A stretch of DNA of 64,000 bases, taken from NCBI RefSeq assembly GCF_002734215.1, contig NZ_NSEB01000012.1:434001-498000 (forward strand), written 5' to 3'. The notes beneath the pieces are model-generated. The model saw only the letters and a list, made by a program, of their open reading frames with translations, was not told the origin of the DNA and ran no database searches. This document shows, piece by piece, positions 7,124-16,329 of this stretch. Positions within the stretch are counted from its first letter, which is position 1. Each line of letters begins with the position of its first letter. Source of the DNA: Fredinandcohnia onubensis (GTDB lineage Bacteria; Bacillota; Bacilli; Bacillales; Bacillaceae_L). The position numbers were made by a program, and so were the translations under genes.

Positions 7124-9772
7124 TTACTTTTGATCTACTGTACTTTTCTTATTATGTTCATTGGCAACCTTTTGAAATATTCCCCCCTGTTTGAATAACT
7201 CAATCTCTATTTGAGTATCTAGTCGCATCTTCACTGGAAAAATGGTTTGTTTTCCATTTGAATGAATTGCCATTACCTTTAGAGTTTGTTGGGGCGTTGA
7301 AATTCGGTCTAGGTCTATGATTGTGAATGTTTCTTCCCCATTTAACCCTAGAGTTACCCAGCTTCTTCCTTGAGGAAACTCCAAAGGTAGAATTCCCATC
7401 ATTGCAAGGTTACTGCGGTGAATGCGTTCGAAGCTTTCTGCAATTACTGCCTGTACTCCAAGTAAATAGGTACCTTTGGCTGCCCAATCTCTGGCACTTC
7501 CTGTTCCGTATTCTTTCCCTGCTATGATAATAAGAGGAATATTTTCATGCTGATATCTCTGTGCAGCATCAAAAACACTCAGACATTCACCACTTGGCAA
7601 ATGTCTCGTAAACCCACCTAGTTTATCTACTAGCTTATTCTGTAGTCTAGGATGCGCAAATGTTCCCCTCACGAGCACCTCATGATTTCCTCTTCTCGTA
7701 CCGTATGTATTGAAATCAATACTTTCCACACCATGTTTCATGAGATAAGCTCCTGCAGCACTCTCTTTTAAAATGGACCCAACTGGAGAAATATGGTCCG
7801 TTGTGATAGAATCTCCAAGTGCTAATAATGCCCGAAATTCTTTTGGGTTTCCTTTAGGAGAAGCATTTTCTCTTTTACTGAAAAAAGGAGATGGTTTAAA
7901 ATAGGTTGATTGTGGATCCCAGTTATATAAGGGACCTTCCATATAGTCTAATTTCTTCCATAAAACATCGCCATCGAACACACTCTGATACGCATCCAGG
8001 AATAATTCCGGATTTATACAATTTTGTATACAGGTTCTTATTTCCTCTGTATTTGGCCATAAATCTTTTAAATAAACTGGTTGACCCGACTCAGTTTTCC
8101 CTAGTGGTTCAGTATCCAAATCTATATTTATCTTTCCAGCAATTGCATAAGCAATCACTAGAGGTGGAGAGGCAAGATAATTAGCTTTTACTAGTGAATG
8201 AATCCGGCCCTCAAAATTACGGTTCCCACTCAAAATAGCGACAGTAGATAAATCATTTTCCTGAATGGCTTTCTCGACTTTTTCATCTAAATTACCACTA
8301 TTACCGACACAGACTGCACATCCATAACCTACATGATAAAAGCCCAGTTTTTCCATATATTCCAATAGACCTGTACTTTTCAAGTATTGTGTAACTACTT
8401 TTGAACCTGGCGAGAAACTGGTTTGAATATGAGATGGTACGGTTAGACCAAGTTGAACCGCTTTTTTAGCAAGTAATCCTGCGCCAATCATATTAATTGG
8501 ATTAGAAGTATTCGTACAGCTTGTAATAGCTGCGATAACAATGCTGCCATGTTTAAGCTCATGTTTCTCATGATTCTGGGATATATTAGCCATTGTCATC
8601 GATCCACCAAAATCACTTAAGAACGAGGCTTTGACTTTTCTTAACGGCATCGTGTCCTGAGGACGTTTTGGCCCGGATATACATGGCTCAATATCTGATA
8701 AGTTAATCTTTATTATTTCAGAATAGGTAGGTATTTTCATAGAATCCGAGTAAAATAACCCCTGTTCTTTTGAATACTGTTCTACTAAATCAAGTACGGT
8801 CTTTGTTTTTCCTGTTAATTCTAGATATTTCAATGTTTCATCATCAACTGGAAAAAAGCCCATTGTCGCACCATATTCCGGTGCCATGTTAGCAATGGTT
8901 GCTCGATCTGGAAGAGAAAGCTGTTTTAATCCTGGTCCAACAAATTCAACAAATTTTCCTACCACATTTTTTTGGCGTAATACTCTTGTGATCGATAATG
9001 CAGCATCTGTTGCGGTGACGCCTTCTTGCATTTGCCCAGAGATTTCAACACCAACCACCTTTGGAACCAACATACTAATCGGATAGCCAAGCATGACAGA
9101 CTCAGCCTCTATACCTCCCACACCCCAGCCTAAAATACCCAATGCATTTATCATCGTAGTATGTGAATCTGTTCCGATTATGGATTCGGGGTGTACAATC
9201 ATTTCACCATTATCATGAGTGATTTGAACTACATGAGCCAAATATTCTAAGTTGACTTGATGGATTATCCCATTTGAAGGGGGAACGGCACGAAAATTCT
9301 TAAATGATTTTTCGGCCCATTTAAGAAAACCATATCTCTCTTTATTACGGGAGTATTCAAGATTCACATTTTTCTTTATAGCATTTGTAGTGCCGAAGTG
9401 ATCAACTTGAAGTGAATGGTCTACTACCAGATCTACTGGAATACTTGGATTAACCTCACTCGGATTGACTCCTTCAGAAACCAATCTTTCCCTGAGAGAA
9501 ACGAGGTCGACCAATGCAGGAATCCCGGATGCATCTTGCATAATTACTCGTGATGGCATAAATGGTATTTCATTAGTCTGATTTGAGTTGGTAGCAACAT
9601 CAAATAGATCTTTTTCTGAAATGGAGAATCTTTTCATCCCCCTCATCATTGCTTCTAAAAAAATCTTAATTGAAAAAGGTAGACTCTCAACATTGATTCC
9701 TAAGTTCCCCAAAGATTTCAAGTCATAAATCTGTACTGAGCCCTGTTTTGTTATTAACGTTTTTTTATACAA
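7124..9772 (-). CDS. Aconitase-family hydratase, full-length AcnA type
   Basis: Monomeric iron-sulfur hydro-lyase of 882 residues with the complete AcnA layout. The three [4Fe-4S] cysteine ligands are visible in AITSCTNTSNP and GYGCAVCVGNSG. The substrate motif GTDSHTTMINALG and the C-terminal swivel domain (ARDWAAKGTYLLGVQAVIAESFER, split by me here) are also present. In the usual family text the second cysteine motif reads GYGCTTC; here it is GYGCAVC. It lies in the middle of a gentisate-type operon, 27 bases after an HMG-CoA-lyase-like gene, which is not where a housekeeping TCA-cycle aconitase is normally found. I infer a hydratase for citraconate or maleate (giving D-citramalate or D-malate); aconitase or methylaconitate activity remains possible. 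Confidence 0.9.
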   Translation of the reverse strand: MYKKTLITKQGSVQIYDLKSLGNLGINVESLPFSIKIFLEAMMRGMKRFSISEKDLFDVATNSNQTNEIPFMPSRVIMQDASGIPALVDLVSLRERLVSEGVNPSEVNPSIPVDLVVDHSLQVDHFGTTNAIKKNVNLEYSRNKERYGFLKWAEKSFKNFRAVPPSNGIIHQVNLEYLAHVVQITHDNGEMIVHPESIIGTDSHTTMINALGILGWGVGGIEAESVMLGYPISMLVPKVVGVEISGQMQEGVTATDAALSITRVLRQKNVVGKFVEFVGPGLKQLSLPDRATIANMAPEYGATMGFFPVDDETLKYLELTGKTKTVLDLVEQYSKEQGLFYSDSMKIPTYSEIIKINLSDIEPCISGPKRPQDTMPLRKVKASFLSDFGGSMTMANISQNHEKHELKHGSIVIAAITSCTNTSNPINMIGAGLLAKKAVQLGLTVPSHIQTSFSPGSKVVTQYLKSTGLLEYMEKLGFYHVGYGCAVCVGNSGNLDEKVEKAIQENDLSTVAILSGNRNFEGRIHSLVKANYLASPPLVIAYAIAGKINIDLDTEPLGKTESGQPVYLKDLWPNTEEIRTCIQNCINPELFLDAYQSVFDGDVLWKKLDYMEGPLYNWDPQSTYFKPSPFFSKRENASPKGNPKEFRALLALGDSITTDHISPVGSILKESAAGAYLMKHGVESIDFNTYGTRRGNHEVLVRGTFAHPRLQNKLVDKLGGFTRHLPSGECLSVFDAAQRYQHENIPLIIIAGKEYGTGSARDWAAKGTYLLGVQAVIAESFERIHRSNLAMMGILPLEFPQGRSWVTLGLNGEETFTIIDLDRISTPQQTLKVMAIHSNGKQTIFPVKMRLDTQIEIELFKQGGIFQKVANEHNKKSTVDQK

Positions 9773-9799
9773 TAGTAACCTCTCCGTTCAAATAGTAAA

Positions 9800-10738
9800 T
9801 TACTTTACTATTTTTTGTTGCTGTGTTGGAGCAGCTTGTAAGTCTGAACATTTGCCTGCTTTCAAAAGAAAACTATCGGAATATTCCGGATATTTATTTT
9901 GCAATTCTTGTGCTAGATTTATTACCTTATCTATAGATACCCCTGTATTTAACCCCATTTCTTCAAATCCGTGAATTAAATCTTCTGAAGAAATATTCCC
10001 ACTGGCACCTGGGGCATATGGACATCCGCCAATTCCGGCAATTGAACTATCAAAATCAATTATTCCCTCTTGCCAACCAGCAAAGGCATTAGCAAATGCC
10101 ATCCCCCTAGTATTATGAAGGTGTAGAGAGAATGTAATAGTAGGAAACAACTGTTTTAACCCTCTTACAATATCCTTCGTTTTTATCGGATTCGCCATTC
10201 CTGTTGTATCAGCAAGTGAGATTTCATTTATTCCCAAAGACTGATAGTATTCACAAATCATGATGTGGCGTTCAATAGGAATATCTCCTTCATACGGACA
10301 TCCAAATGCCACAGAAATAGATCCTGAGACCTTCATTTTGCTTTTATCTGCAAGATTTACTAATCTCTCAAAACCTTGTAAAGCCTCTATCGTTTTGCAA
10401 TTTGCATTTGATATACTATGTGAATCAGAAGCAGAAAGCATTAATTTGACTTTATCGACACCAGCATCAATGGCTCTTTCTAATCCTCTGACATTAGGTA
10501 CAAGTGCCCTTAATTTAACCTTATCTGAACGCTTAATTTTTTTTAGCACTTCATCTGCATCTCTCAATTGAGGGATTGCTTTTGGGTGGACAAATGATGT
10601 TACCTCTATCTGCTTAAATCCACATTCGATGATATTGTTTATGATTTCTACCTTTTCATCAGTTGGAACGAATTCATTTATACTTTGAAAGCCATCTCTC
10701 GGGCAGACTTCTGTTATATTTATATCAATTTCTTGCAC
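9800..10738 (-). CDS. HMG-CoA lyase-family acyl-CoA lyase
   Basis: TIM-barrel lyase of the hydroxymethylglutaryl-CoA lyase family, 312 residues. It shows the N-terminal metal/catalytic motif VCPRDGFQ, the metal-binding HxH in LHLHNTRGMA and the signature GIGGCPYAPGASGN with the mobile-loop Cys. These enzymes cleave 3-hydroxy-3-methyl acyl-CoA esters in a retro-Claisen reaction. Besides HMG-CoA, the family includes the D-citramalyl-CoA lyase of the 3-hydroxypropionate bacterium Chloroflexus, which is paired with a class III CoA-transferase. The same pairing is seen here: the CoA-transferase gene ends 15 bases upstream. I favour citramalyl-CoA (to pyruvate plus acetyl-CoA) as the substrate; HMG-CoA is the alternative. 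Confidence 0.9.
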   Translation of the reverse strand: MQEIDINITEVCPRDGFQSINEFVPTDEKVEIINNIIECGFKQIEVTSFVHPKAIPQLRDADEVLKKIKRSDKVKLRALVPNVRGLERAIDAGVDKVKLMLSASDSHSISNANCKTIEALQGFERLVNLADKSKMKVSGSISVAFGCPYEGDIPIERHIMICEYYQSLGINEISLADTTGMANPIKTKDIVRGLKQLFPTITFSLHLHNTRGMAFANAFAGWQEGIIDFDSSIAGIGGCPYAPGASGNISSEDLIHGFEEMGLNTGVSIDKVINLAQELQNKYPEYSDSFLLKAGKCSDLQAAPTQQQKIVK

Positions 10739-10753
10739 TATGCTATCTCCCCT

Positions 10754-11965
10754 CTATATGACGCCATTTTGTTTTAAATTTTCTATAGAATCAGCATCCA
10801 TTTCTAAAAGATTACATAAAATATCTTCTGTATGTTCTCCCAAGTCTGGGGCAATTTGTCGTATTGTCCCAGGGGTTTCTGAAAATTTAGGAGAAATACC
10901 AGGAATTTTCACTTTCCCTAACCTTGGATGATTTACTTCGACAATGTTTTCTCGTTCTTGATAGTGTGGATCTTCAAAAATATCTTTAATACTATAAATA
11001 GGGCTCATTGGCACACCATTCTCATCTAGTATTTTTTGTAATTCTTTCTTTGTCTTTGTTTTTACCCAATCGGCTAAAATACCATTTACTTCATCAAAAC
11101 GCTGCAGACGAACAGAATTCGTTTTATATCGTTCATCAGTAAGCATATCTTCCCGATTCATAGTTTCTGCTAGTCGTTTAAAGGTTTTATCTGAACTCGT
11201 AACAATAATTACCCAGTGGCCATCTTTTGTTAAGAAATTTCCAGCAGGTGCTGAATGTCCACTTAATCCAGGGGATCGCTCCTTAATTGTTCCTGTTTGG
11301 TCATAGTCGGTAACTAAAAACTCCATCATTCTAAACATTGATTCATATAAACTAATGTCAACATACTGACCCTTCCCTTCCTCATGACAGTCTCGATGAT
11401 ATAATGCCATAGTGGCAGCAAACGCCACATAAATGCCTGTTACATAATCTGTTAGAGAAAAAGATGGGCTTATTGGAGGACGATCAGGATATCCATGCAG
11501 ATATGTAAATCCGCTAAACGCAGTGGCTGGTGTCCCAAAGCCTGCCTTATGGGAATATGGACCTGTCTGTCCGTACCCTGTAACTCGTATCATGATTAAG
11601 TTATTATTTATTTTTTTTAATTCTTCATAGCCAATTCCCCATTTTTCAAGCGTCCCTGTGCGAAAGTTTTCAATCACAATATCTGACTTAGCTACTAGCT
11701 TTTTTAAAATTTCTTTTCCTTCTTCTTTGTGTAAATCTACGGTGATTGATCTTTTATTTCGTGCGATACCTGCCCATCTCAGCCCTTCACCGTCTTTATA
11801 CGGGCCAAGGTTTCTAAGGGGGTCTCCCACATTTGGCATTTCAATTTTAATCACTTCAGCTCCAAAATCCCCCAGAAGTGTTGCTCCAAATGGAGCGGCA
11901 ATAACTGTTGATATATCTAGTACTCGTACACCATCGAGCGGACCAGTTTTTCTAGAGTAATTCAT
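10754..11965 (-). CDS. Class III (CaiB/BaiF) CoA-transferase
   Basis: Formyl-CoA-transferase/CaiB-type enzyme of 403 residues. It opens with the family text LDGVRVLDISTVIAAPFGAT, contains VIENFRTGTLEKWG, and has the catalytic Asp in GQYVDISLYES. It moves CoA from a donor such as succinyl-CoA to a free acid without a covalent phosphate intermediate. The neighbours are the TRAP permease gene 24 bases upstream and the lyase gene 15 bases downstream. This places it where an acid produced by the pathway, such as D-citramalate, would be activated before cleavage. The acid is inferred only; itaconate-type or other acids could also fit. Confidence 0.92.
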   Translation of the reverse strand: MNYSRKTGPLDGVRVLDISTVIAAPFGATLLGDFGAEVIKIEMPNVGDPLRNLGPYKDGEGLRWAGIARNKRSITVDLHKEEGKEILKKLVAKSDIVIENFRTGTLEKWGIGYEELKKINNNLIMIRVTGYGQTGPYSHKAGFGTPATAFSGFTYLHGYPDRPPISPSFSLTDYVTGIYVAFAATMALYHRDCHEEGKGQYVDISLYESMFRMMEFLVTDYDQTGTIKERSPGLSGHSAPAGNFLTKDGHWVIIVTSSDKTFKRLAETMNREDMLTDERYKTNSVRLQRFDEVNGILADWVKTKTKKELQKILDENGVPMSPIYSIKDIFEDPHYQERENIVEVNHPRLGKVKIPGISPKFSETPGTIRQIAPDLGEHTEDILCNLLEMDADSIENLKQNGVI

Positions 11966-11989
11966 GCAGAGTCACCTCTTGAAATTATT

Positions 11990-13924
11990 TTAGACAACTT
12001 CAGTTTCTACAGAGCTCATCATTTTTTTATGAATGGTTGTAATGACCAACAAAATGATGGACAAGAGTGTGGCGGCTCCATTCAAGAATAAAGTTGAATC
12101 GAAAATCGTTATTGGTGCAAAAATCAACACAGAAAGCAATAAGAAAATTATACGTAGTGGCAAGGACAACTTAGTTTTAAAATAACCGACAATCGATACT
12201 GCAAGTAAAAAGCAGGAAAATAGAGCAAACAAGACGGAAATTATAAACGTTACCCAACCATATTGATAATTAGTTGATAAAAGAATTTGTGGCTGGTAGA
12301 CAAAAATAAATGGAACTATAAAACCAACAATCCCTAATTTCATTGCCTCTATACCAATTTTATTTGGGGATGCTTTGGCAATCGGACCGGCAGCAAAACA
12401 AGCCATGGCAATTGGTGGTGTGAAATTACAAAGAATCGCAAAATAAAACACAAATAAATGAGCGGCTATTGGCTCTACTCCCATATCTGCTAGTGCTGGA
12501 GCAATGAGCACAGCCACCATCGTATAGGCAGCAACTGAAGGCATTCCCATACCAAGAATAAATGCAACTAATGCACTAACAGCCAAGAGAACAAATAGAC
12601 CATGATCACCGACAGCTACCAACAACATGGCAAGATTAAAACCAAGTCCGGTAATACCAGTAACACCAACAATAATCCCAGCTGCCGCTAACACGATTGT
12701 TATATCAATAAGTGTTTTACCTGTATCAACAAAAACATTGTGAATAAGTTTAAGCCAATTTTTTCGAACTTGAGGCTGTAACATTAAAAATATTAATGCG
12801 GTAGCAGTAGCATAGATTCCTGAAATTTGAGCTGTATATCCTTTTACAAACATGCAATAGATTAATATAACAAAGGAAGGAATTATTAATACTACCTTCT
12901 TCAAATTTTCTTTTTTTGGCAATTCGCCTTTTGTTAACCCTTTTATTCCATTTCGAATGGCTAATAAATCAACTTGAGAAAATAAGCAGAAGTAAAATAA
13001 AAGAGCCGGGATTAACGCAGCAAGAGCAATTTCTGCATAAGGTACACCAAGATATTCTGCCATAACAAAGGCCGCAACACCCATTACTGGCGGCATAATT
13101 TGTCCACCCGTAGATGCAACAGATTCAACCGCTCCTGCTTGTTCTCCAGTGTAGCCGTGTTTTTTCATTAACGGGATTGTAATGGATCCAGTTAGAATAA
13201 CATTCGTTACCGGACCTCCCGTGATACTTCCTACTAAACTAGAGCCAAACACCGAAGCTTTGGCTGTTCCACCTCGATACTTACCGAAGGAGTATAAAGC
13301 TATATCATTCATAATATCTCCACCGCGAAATTGCAGCATGACTTGCCCGAAAAGTATGAAAGCAAAACCAATTGTGGCTGCTATACCAATTAAACTAATC
13401 ATTCCACCGCTAGCATCAAAGTACAAATAGTTAAACAATTGGCTTGTATCCGTTGCATTCCCTTTTAAAGGTCCACCTAAATATGGAGCAACATAGGCAT
13501 AACTAATAAAAACGGCTACTATTACGACTAAAATCCAACCAATTACTCTTCTTAATGCTTCTAGAACCAATAAGGCGGAAATTAAACCGACAATAACTCG
13601 CTCCGTAGTTATATAAGCAAAGTCAAAAACAATGACAGGATAATAAATGAACAAATACAAACCAACAATTAAGCCAACTATAGCGAGGACCCAATCATAT
13701 AAGGGAACTTTTGTGCCCTCCTCCCCTTTTCTTGCCGCGACACCGATAAAAACTGAGAACATTATTAAAGCAAAAAACAATCCAATATACTGTTCATTAT
13801 AAAGTGAGATTCCTAACTTTTGATGAACACCCAAAATATATAAAAGACCAATACTAACCAGAAGGAAGAGGGCACCTTTCCATATAACGGAAGTCACCCC
13901 ACTTAGATTTCGATATCGTGCCAT
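11990..13924 (-). CDS. Fused TRAP transporter permease (TAXI type, DctQM fusion)
   Basis: Integral membrane protein of 644 residues with roughly 16 or more hydrophobic segments. The small (DctQ-like) and large (DctM-like) TRAP membrane parts are joined in one chain, as is typical for TAXI-TRAP systems. DctM-like landmarks include GSSLVGSITGGPVTNVILTG, STGGQIMPPVMGVAAFVMAE and ILCNFTPPIAMACFAAGPIA. It follows the TAXI binding-protein gene after 32 bases, so the two form one uptake system. It lies inside the gentisate-type operon, which suggests import of the aromatic acid that the operon degrades. Confidence in the family is high and in the substrate low. Confidence 0.93.
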   Translation of the reverse strand: MARYRNLSGVTSVIWKGALFLLVSIGLLYILGVHQKLGISLYNEQYIGLFFALIMFSVFIGVAARKGEEGTKVPLYDWVLAIVGLIVGLYLFIYYPVIVFDFAYITTERVIVGLISALLVLEALRRVIGWILVVIVAVFISYAYVAPYLGGPLKGNATDTSQLFNYLYFDASGGMISLIGIAATIGFAFILFGQVMLQFRGGDIMNDIALYSFGKYRGGTAKASVFGSSLVGSITGGPVTNVILTGSITIPLMKKHGYTGEQAGAVESVASTGGQIMPPVMGVAAFVMAEYLGVPYAEIALAALIPALLFYFCLFSQVDLLAIRNGIKGLTKGELPKKENLKKVVLIIPSFVILIYCMFVKGYTAQISGIYATATALIFLMLQPQVRKNWLKLIHNVFVDTGKTLIDITIVLAAAGIIVGVTGITGLGFNLAMLLVAVGDHGLFVLLAVSALVAFILGMGMPSVAAYTMVAVLIAPALADMGVEPIAAHLFVFYFAILCNFTPPIAMACFAAGPIAKASPNKIGIEAMKLGIVGFIVPFIFVYQPQILLSTNYQYGWVTFIISVLFALFSCFLLAVSIVGYFKTKLSLPLRIIFLLLSVLIFAPITIFDSTLFLNGAATLLSIILLVITTIHKKMMSSVETEVV

Positions 13925-13956
13925 TAGGTTTAATACCCCATTTCTTCAATAGAGTT

Positions 13957-15063
13957 CTAGTTAACTAGTTTTAAAAGCTCCTCGTTATATTTTTCTGCAT
14001 CTTCTGTCCATAAGCCCTTTTCTTTAAAGTATTTGATAGCGCCTGGATGATATGGTGCTGGTGGCTTCTCTTCAAACATAGATTGGTCAGACCATTCTTT
14101 TAACCAAGAAAATACAGGATGGAGCTCTTCATAATTTTCAAAAAGCGTTTTTACAATTTCATATGCAGTCTCTTCACTCATATTAGTAGACGCATTAAGA
14201 ATAACGGGATATTCAAAGATAATCACAGGCTCTTCCACGAATCCACCACCTTGATACACAAAAGGTCTTGAACCAGGTATACCTTCAGCAACCTCCGCAG
14301 CTACCTCTTCAGGGAAGTTATCAAAATCCTCCGGTGATACATCTGCAATATTTAAAACTTTTAAACCTCCAACAGCGGCATCCGTTTCAATTGCTGCAGC
14401 TGTAAGTGGACTTGATCCCATTGCAGCGTCCACTCTTCCATCTCGAAGTGCTTCTAATCCTGCAGTTGGTGATGCTACTGGCACTGCTTCAACATCATCC
14501 CACGTTAAACCAACACTTTTCAGATGTAGTTCTACGAGAGATTGTGCTACCTGATTACCAGCATAACCTGACGCTATCCTTTTACCCTTTAAATCAGCAG
14601 TTTTTGATATACCTGAATCTTTTCTAACAATTAAGCCATTCGTAGGGGGATAATTTCCAATTACTAAAGTACGGATATTTTTATGAGCATTTTTATACCC
14701 AAATTCACCTTTAATTCCCCAAACAAGGTCTGGCGCAGAACTTAGACCCATATCAATTTGTCCATCATCTAATAGTGGGAAGAAAGCATTTGTTCCAGCA
14801 TAAGGTTTGATTGAAGCTTTAATAGAAGACTTTGTACTTAGCACCTTAGCTATCCCTGCACTGGTAGAATTATAAGCTGATCCTTGAGGGTGCGTACCTA
14901 GAATGACATTTTCCTTCACACCCTCGCTTGTAGCTTTATCTCCATCAGATGAAGAAGACTTTCCAGTGTTAGAACTTCCTTCACTACTGCACGCAACTAG
15001 TAAAACGGACAAAAGCATGATTATACTTACTAAAGAAATATACTTCTTGCCAGTAAATTTCAT
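13957..15063 (-). CDS. TAXI-family TRAP solute-binding lipoprotein
   Basis: Solute receptor of the TAXI type, 368 residues from MKFTGKKYISLVSIIM, with a lipobox ending LLVACSSEG, so lipid-anchored on the outer face of the membrane. Family landmarks are LGTHPQGSAYNSTSAGIAKV near the mature N-terminus and LKGKRIASGYAGN. A longer in-frame TTG at 15078 is rejected because the ribosome binding site GGAGG overlaps it and is correctly spaced for the ATG at 15063. It partners the fused permease encoded just downstream and should deliver an acidic, probably aromatic, substrate to it. Confidence 0.92.
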   Translation of the reverse strand: MKFTGKKYISLVSIIMLLSVLLVACSSEGSSNTGKSSSSDGDKATSEGVKENVILGTHPQGSAYNSTSAGIAKVLSTKSSIKASIKPYAGTNAFFPLLDDGQIDMGLSSAPDLVWGIKGEFGYKNAHKNIRTLVIGNYPPTNGLIVRKDSGISKTADLKGKRIASGYAGNQVAQSLVELHLKSVGLTWDDVEAVPVASPTAGLEALRDGRVDAAMGSSPLTAAAIETDAAVGGLKVLNIADVSPEDFDNFPEEVAAEVAEGIPGSRPFVYQGGGFVEEPVIIFEYPVILNASTNMSEETAYEIVKTLFENYEELHPVFSWLKEWSDQSMFEEKPPAPYHPGAIKYFKEKGLWTEDAEKYNEELLKLVN

Positions 15064-15093
15064 AATTATATCCTCCAAGAATGTTTTTTTGGG

Positions 15094-16278
15094 TTACTTT
15101 GCAATGAACGCTTCTTCGCTATAGAGCCAATCAACATATTTAAAGTCGTCTTCTGTCCGATTTAACATAACTGTATTTCGTAATAGGATTGTCACAGGGT
15201 CTTCTGCATGTTTCATTTCTCCCCAAGTCCGAGCACCTCGTTGAACAGCTGAAGTTCTTGGAATTCTTTCATTTTGGTATTGTATTAATGCTTTTTCAAT
15301 ATCTTCCTGATACGTAAGTATCTTTTCTGTTAAACAGCATGCATCTTCGAGGGCCTGACAGGCACCCTGTGCCAAGTACTGTAGCATGGCGTGCGCTGAA
15401 TCACCAAGTAGAGTTACGCGTCCAACAGTCCAATTGGAAACTGGTTCTCGATCAAACATTTTCCAGTTACGATCACGGTTAATATACTTTAACGAGTGTT
15501 GAAGTGTTGGGCAACATTTACTAAATGCCTCATCAAGTTCTTCTGGTGTTCCCCAATCCGCTTGACCTTTTTCATAACGTGTACTTTTAAACACGGCCAC
15601 CTGATTTATGACCTTTTTTTCTCGTATTGGATACTGTACCATATGTAACCCTGGCCCAATCCACGTATACTTTTCGTCCCAATCAATTTGCACCTTCATT
15701 TCATCCATCGGGACGGTCCCACGATAGGCAACATATTGTGATGTTACCGGTTCATCATTTACAACAAATTTCCTAACTGTAGACCACAACCCATCTGCTC
15801 CGACAAGGAAACCACCATAATAAATATTGCCATTTTCACATGTTACCCTAACACTTTTATCGAGGTTCTCAATAGTTGACACCTTATGATTCACATAAGT
15901 TTTGACATTCTCTAACGAACGACATCCTTCAAGCAAAACGCTATGTAAATCCGTACGATGCATAACTACATAAGGGTAACCATATCGTTCACGAAAACCC
16001 TCCCCGAAGTTGAGGGCTGAGAGTTCTCGTTCTTTGATTGCATCCATAAATACATGCCTTTTAGGGAGGACAGAATACTTATAAACTTCTTCTAATAGTC
16101 CCATAGAGTCTAAGGCTCTTAATGCGTTGGGACCTAGTTGCAATCCCGCTCCTACTTCAGAGAATTGCGGTGCTTGTTCTAGTACAATAACTGTTTTACC
16201 TACTTTCCCTAAACTGTAGGCTGCTGCAAGACCGCCAATCCCACCTCCGACGACAATTACATCTGCTTCATTCGACAT
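15094..16278 (-). CDS. 3-hydroxybenzoate 6-hydroxylase-like FAD monooxygenase
   Basis: Single-component class A flavoprotein hydroxylase, 394 residues. It has the FAD-binding GxGxxG motif (VGGGIGGLAAAYSLG), the DG motif (VGADGLWSTVRK) and the GD motif (VTLLGDSAHAMLQYLAQGA). The overall text, including EVGAGLQLGPNALRALDSMG, MFDREPVSNW and a late YVDWLYS, resembles 3-hydroxybenzoate 6-hydroxylases of the gentisate pathway more than salicylate 1-hydroxylases. It should use NAD(P)H and oxygen to make gentisate from 3-hydroxybenzoate, or methylgentisate from a methyl-substituted relative. The gentisate dioxygenase gene is 51 bases upstream in the same operon, which supports this role. Confidence 0.88.
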   Translation of the reverse strand: MSNEADVIVVGGGIGGLAAAYSLGKVGKTVIVLEQAPQFSEVGAGLQLGPNALRALDSMGLLEEVYKYSVLPKRHVFMDAIKERELSALNFGEGFRERYGYPYVVMHRTDLHSVLLEGCRSLENVKTYVNHKVSTIENLDKSVRVTCENGNIYYGGFLVGADGLWSTVRKFVVNDEPVTSQYVAYRGTVPMDEMKVQIDWDEKYTWIGPGLHMVQYPIREKKVINQVAVFKSTRYEKGQADWGTPEELDEAFSKCCPTLQHSLKYINRDRNWKMFDREPVSNWTVGRVTLLGDSAHAMLQYLAQGACQALEDACCLTEKILTYQEDIEKALIQYQNERIPRTSAVQRGARTWGEMKHAEDPVTILLRNTVMLNRTEDDFKYVDWLYSEEAFIAK

Positions 16279-16329
16279 ATTGTATTCACCTCGTTAAAAA
16301 TATTAAATTCCAAGTATACATTGATTTAA

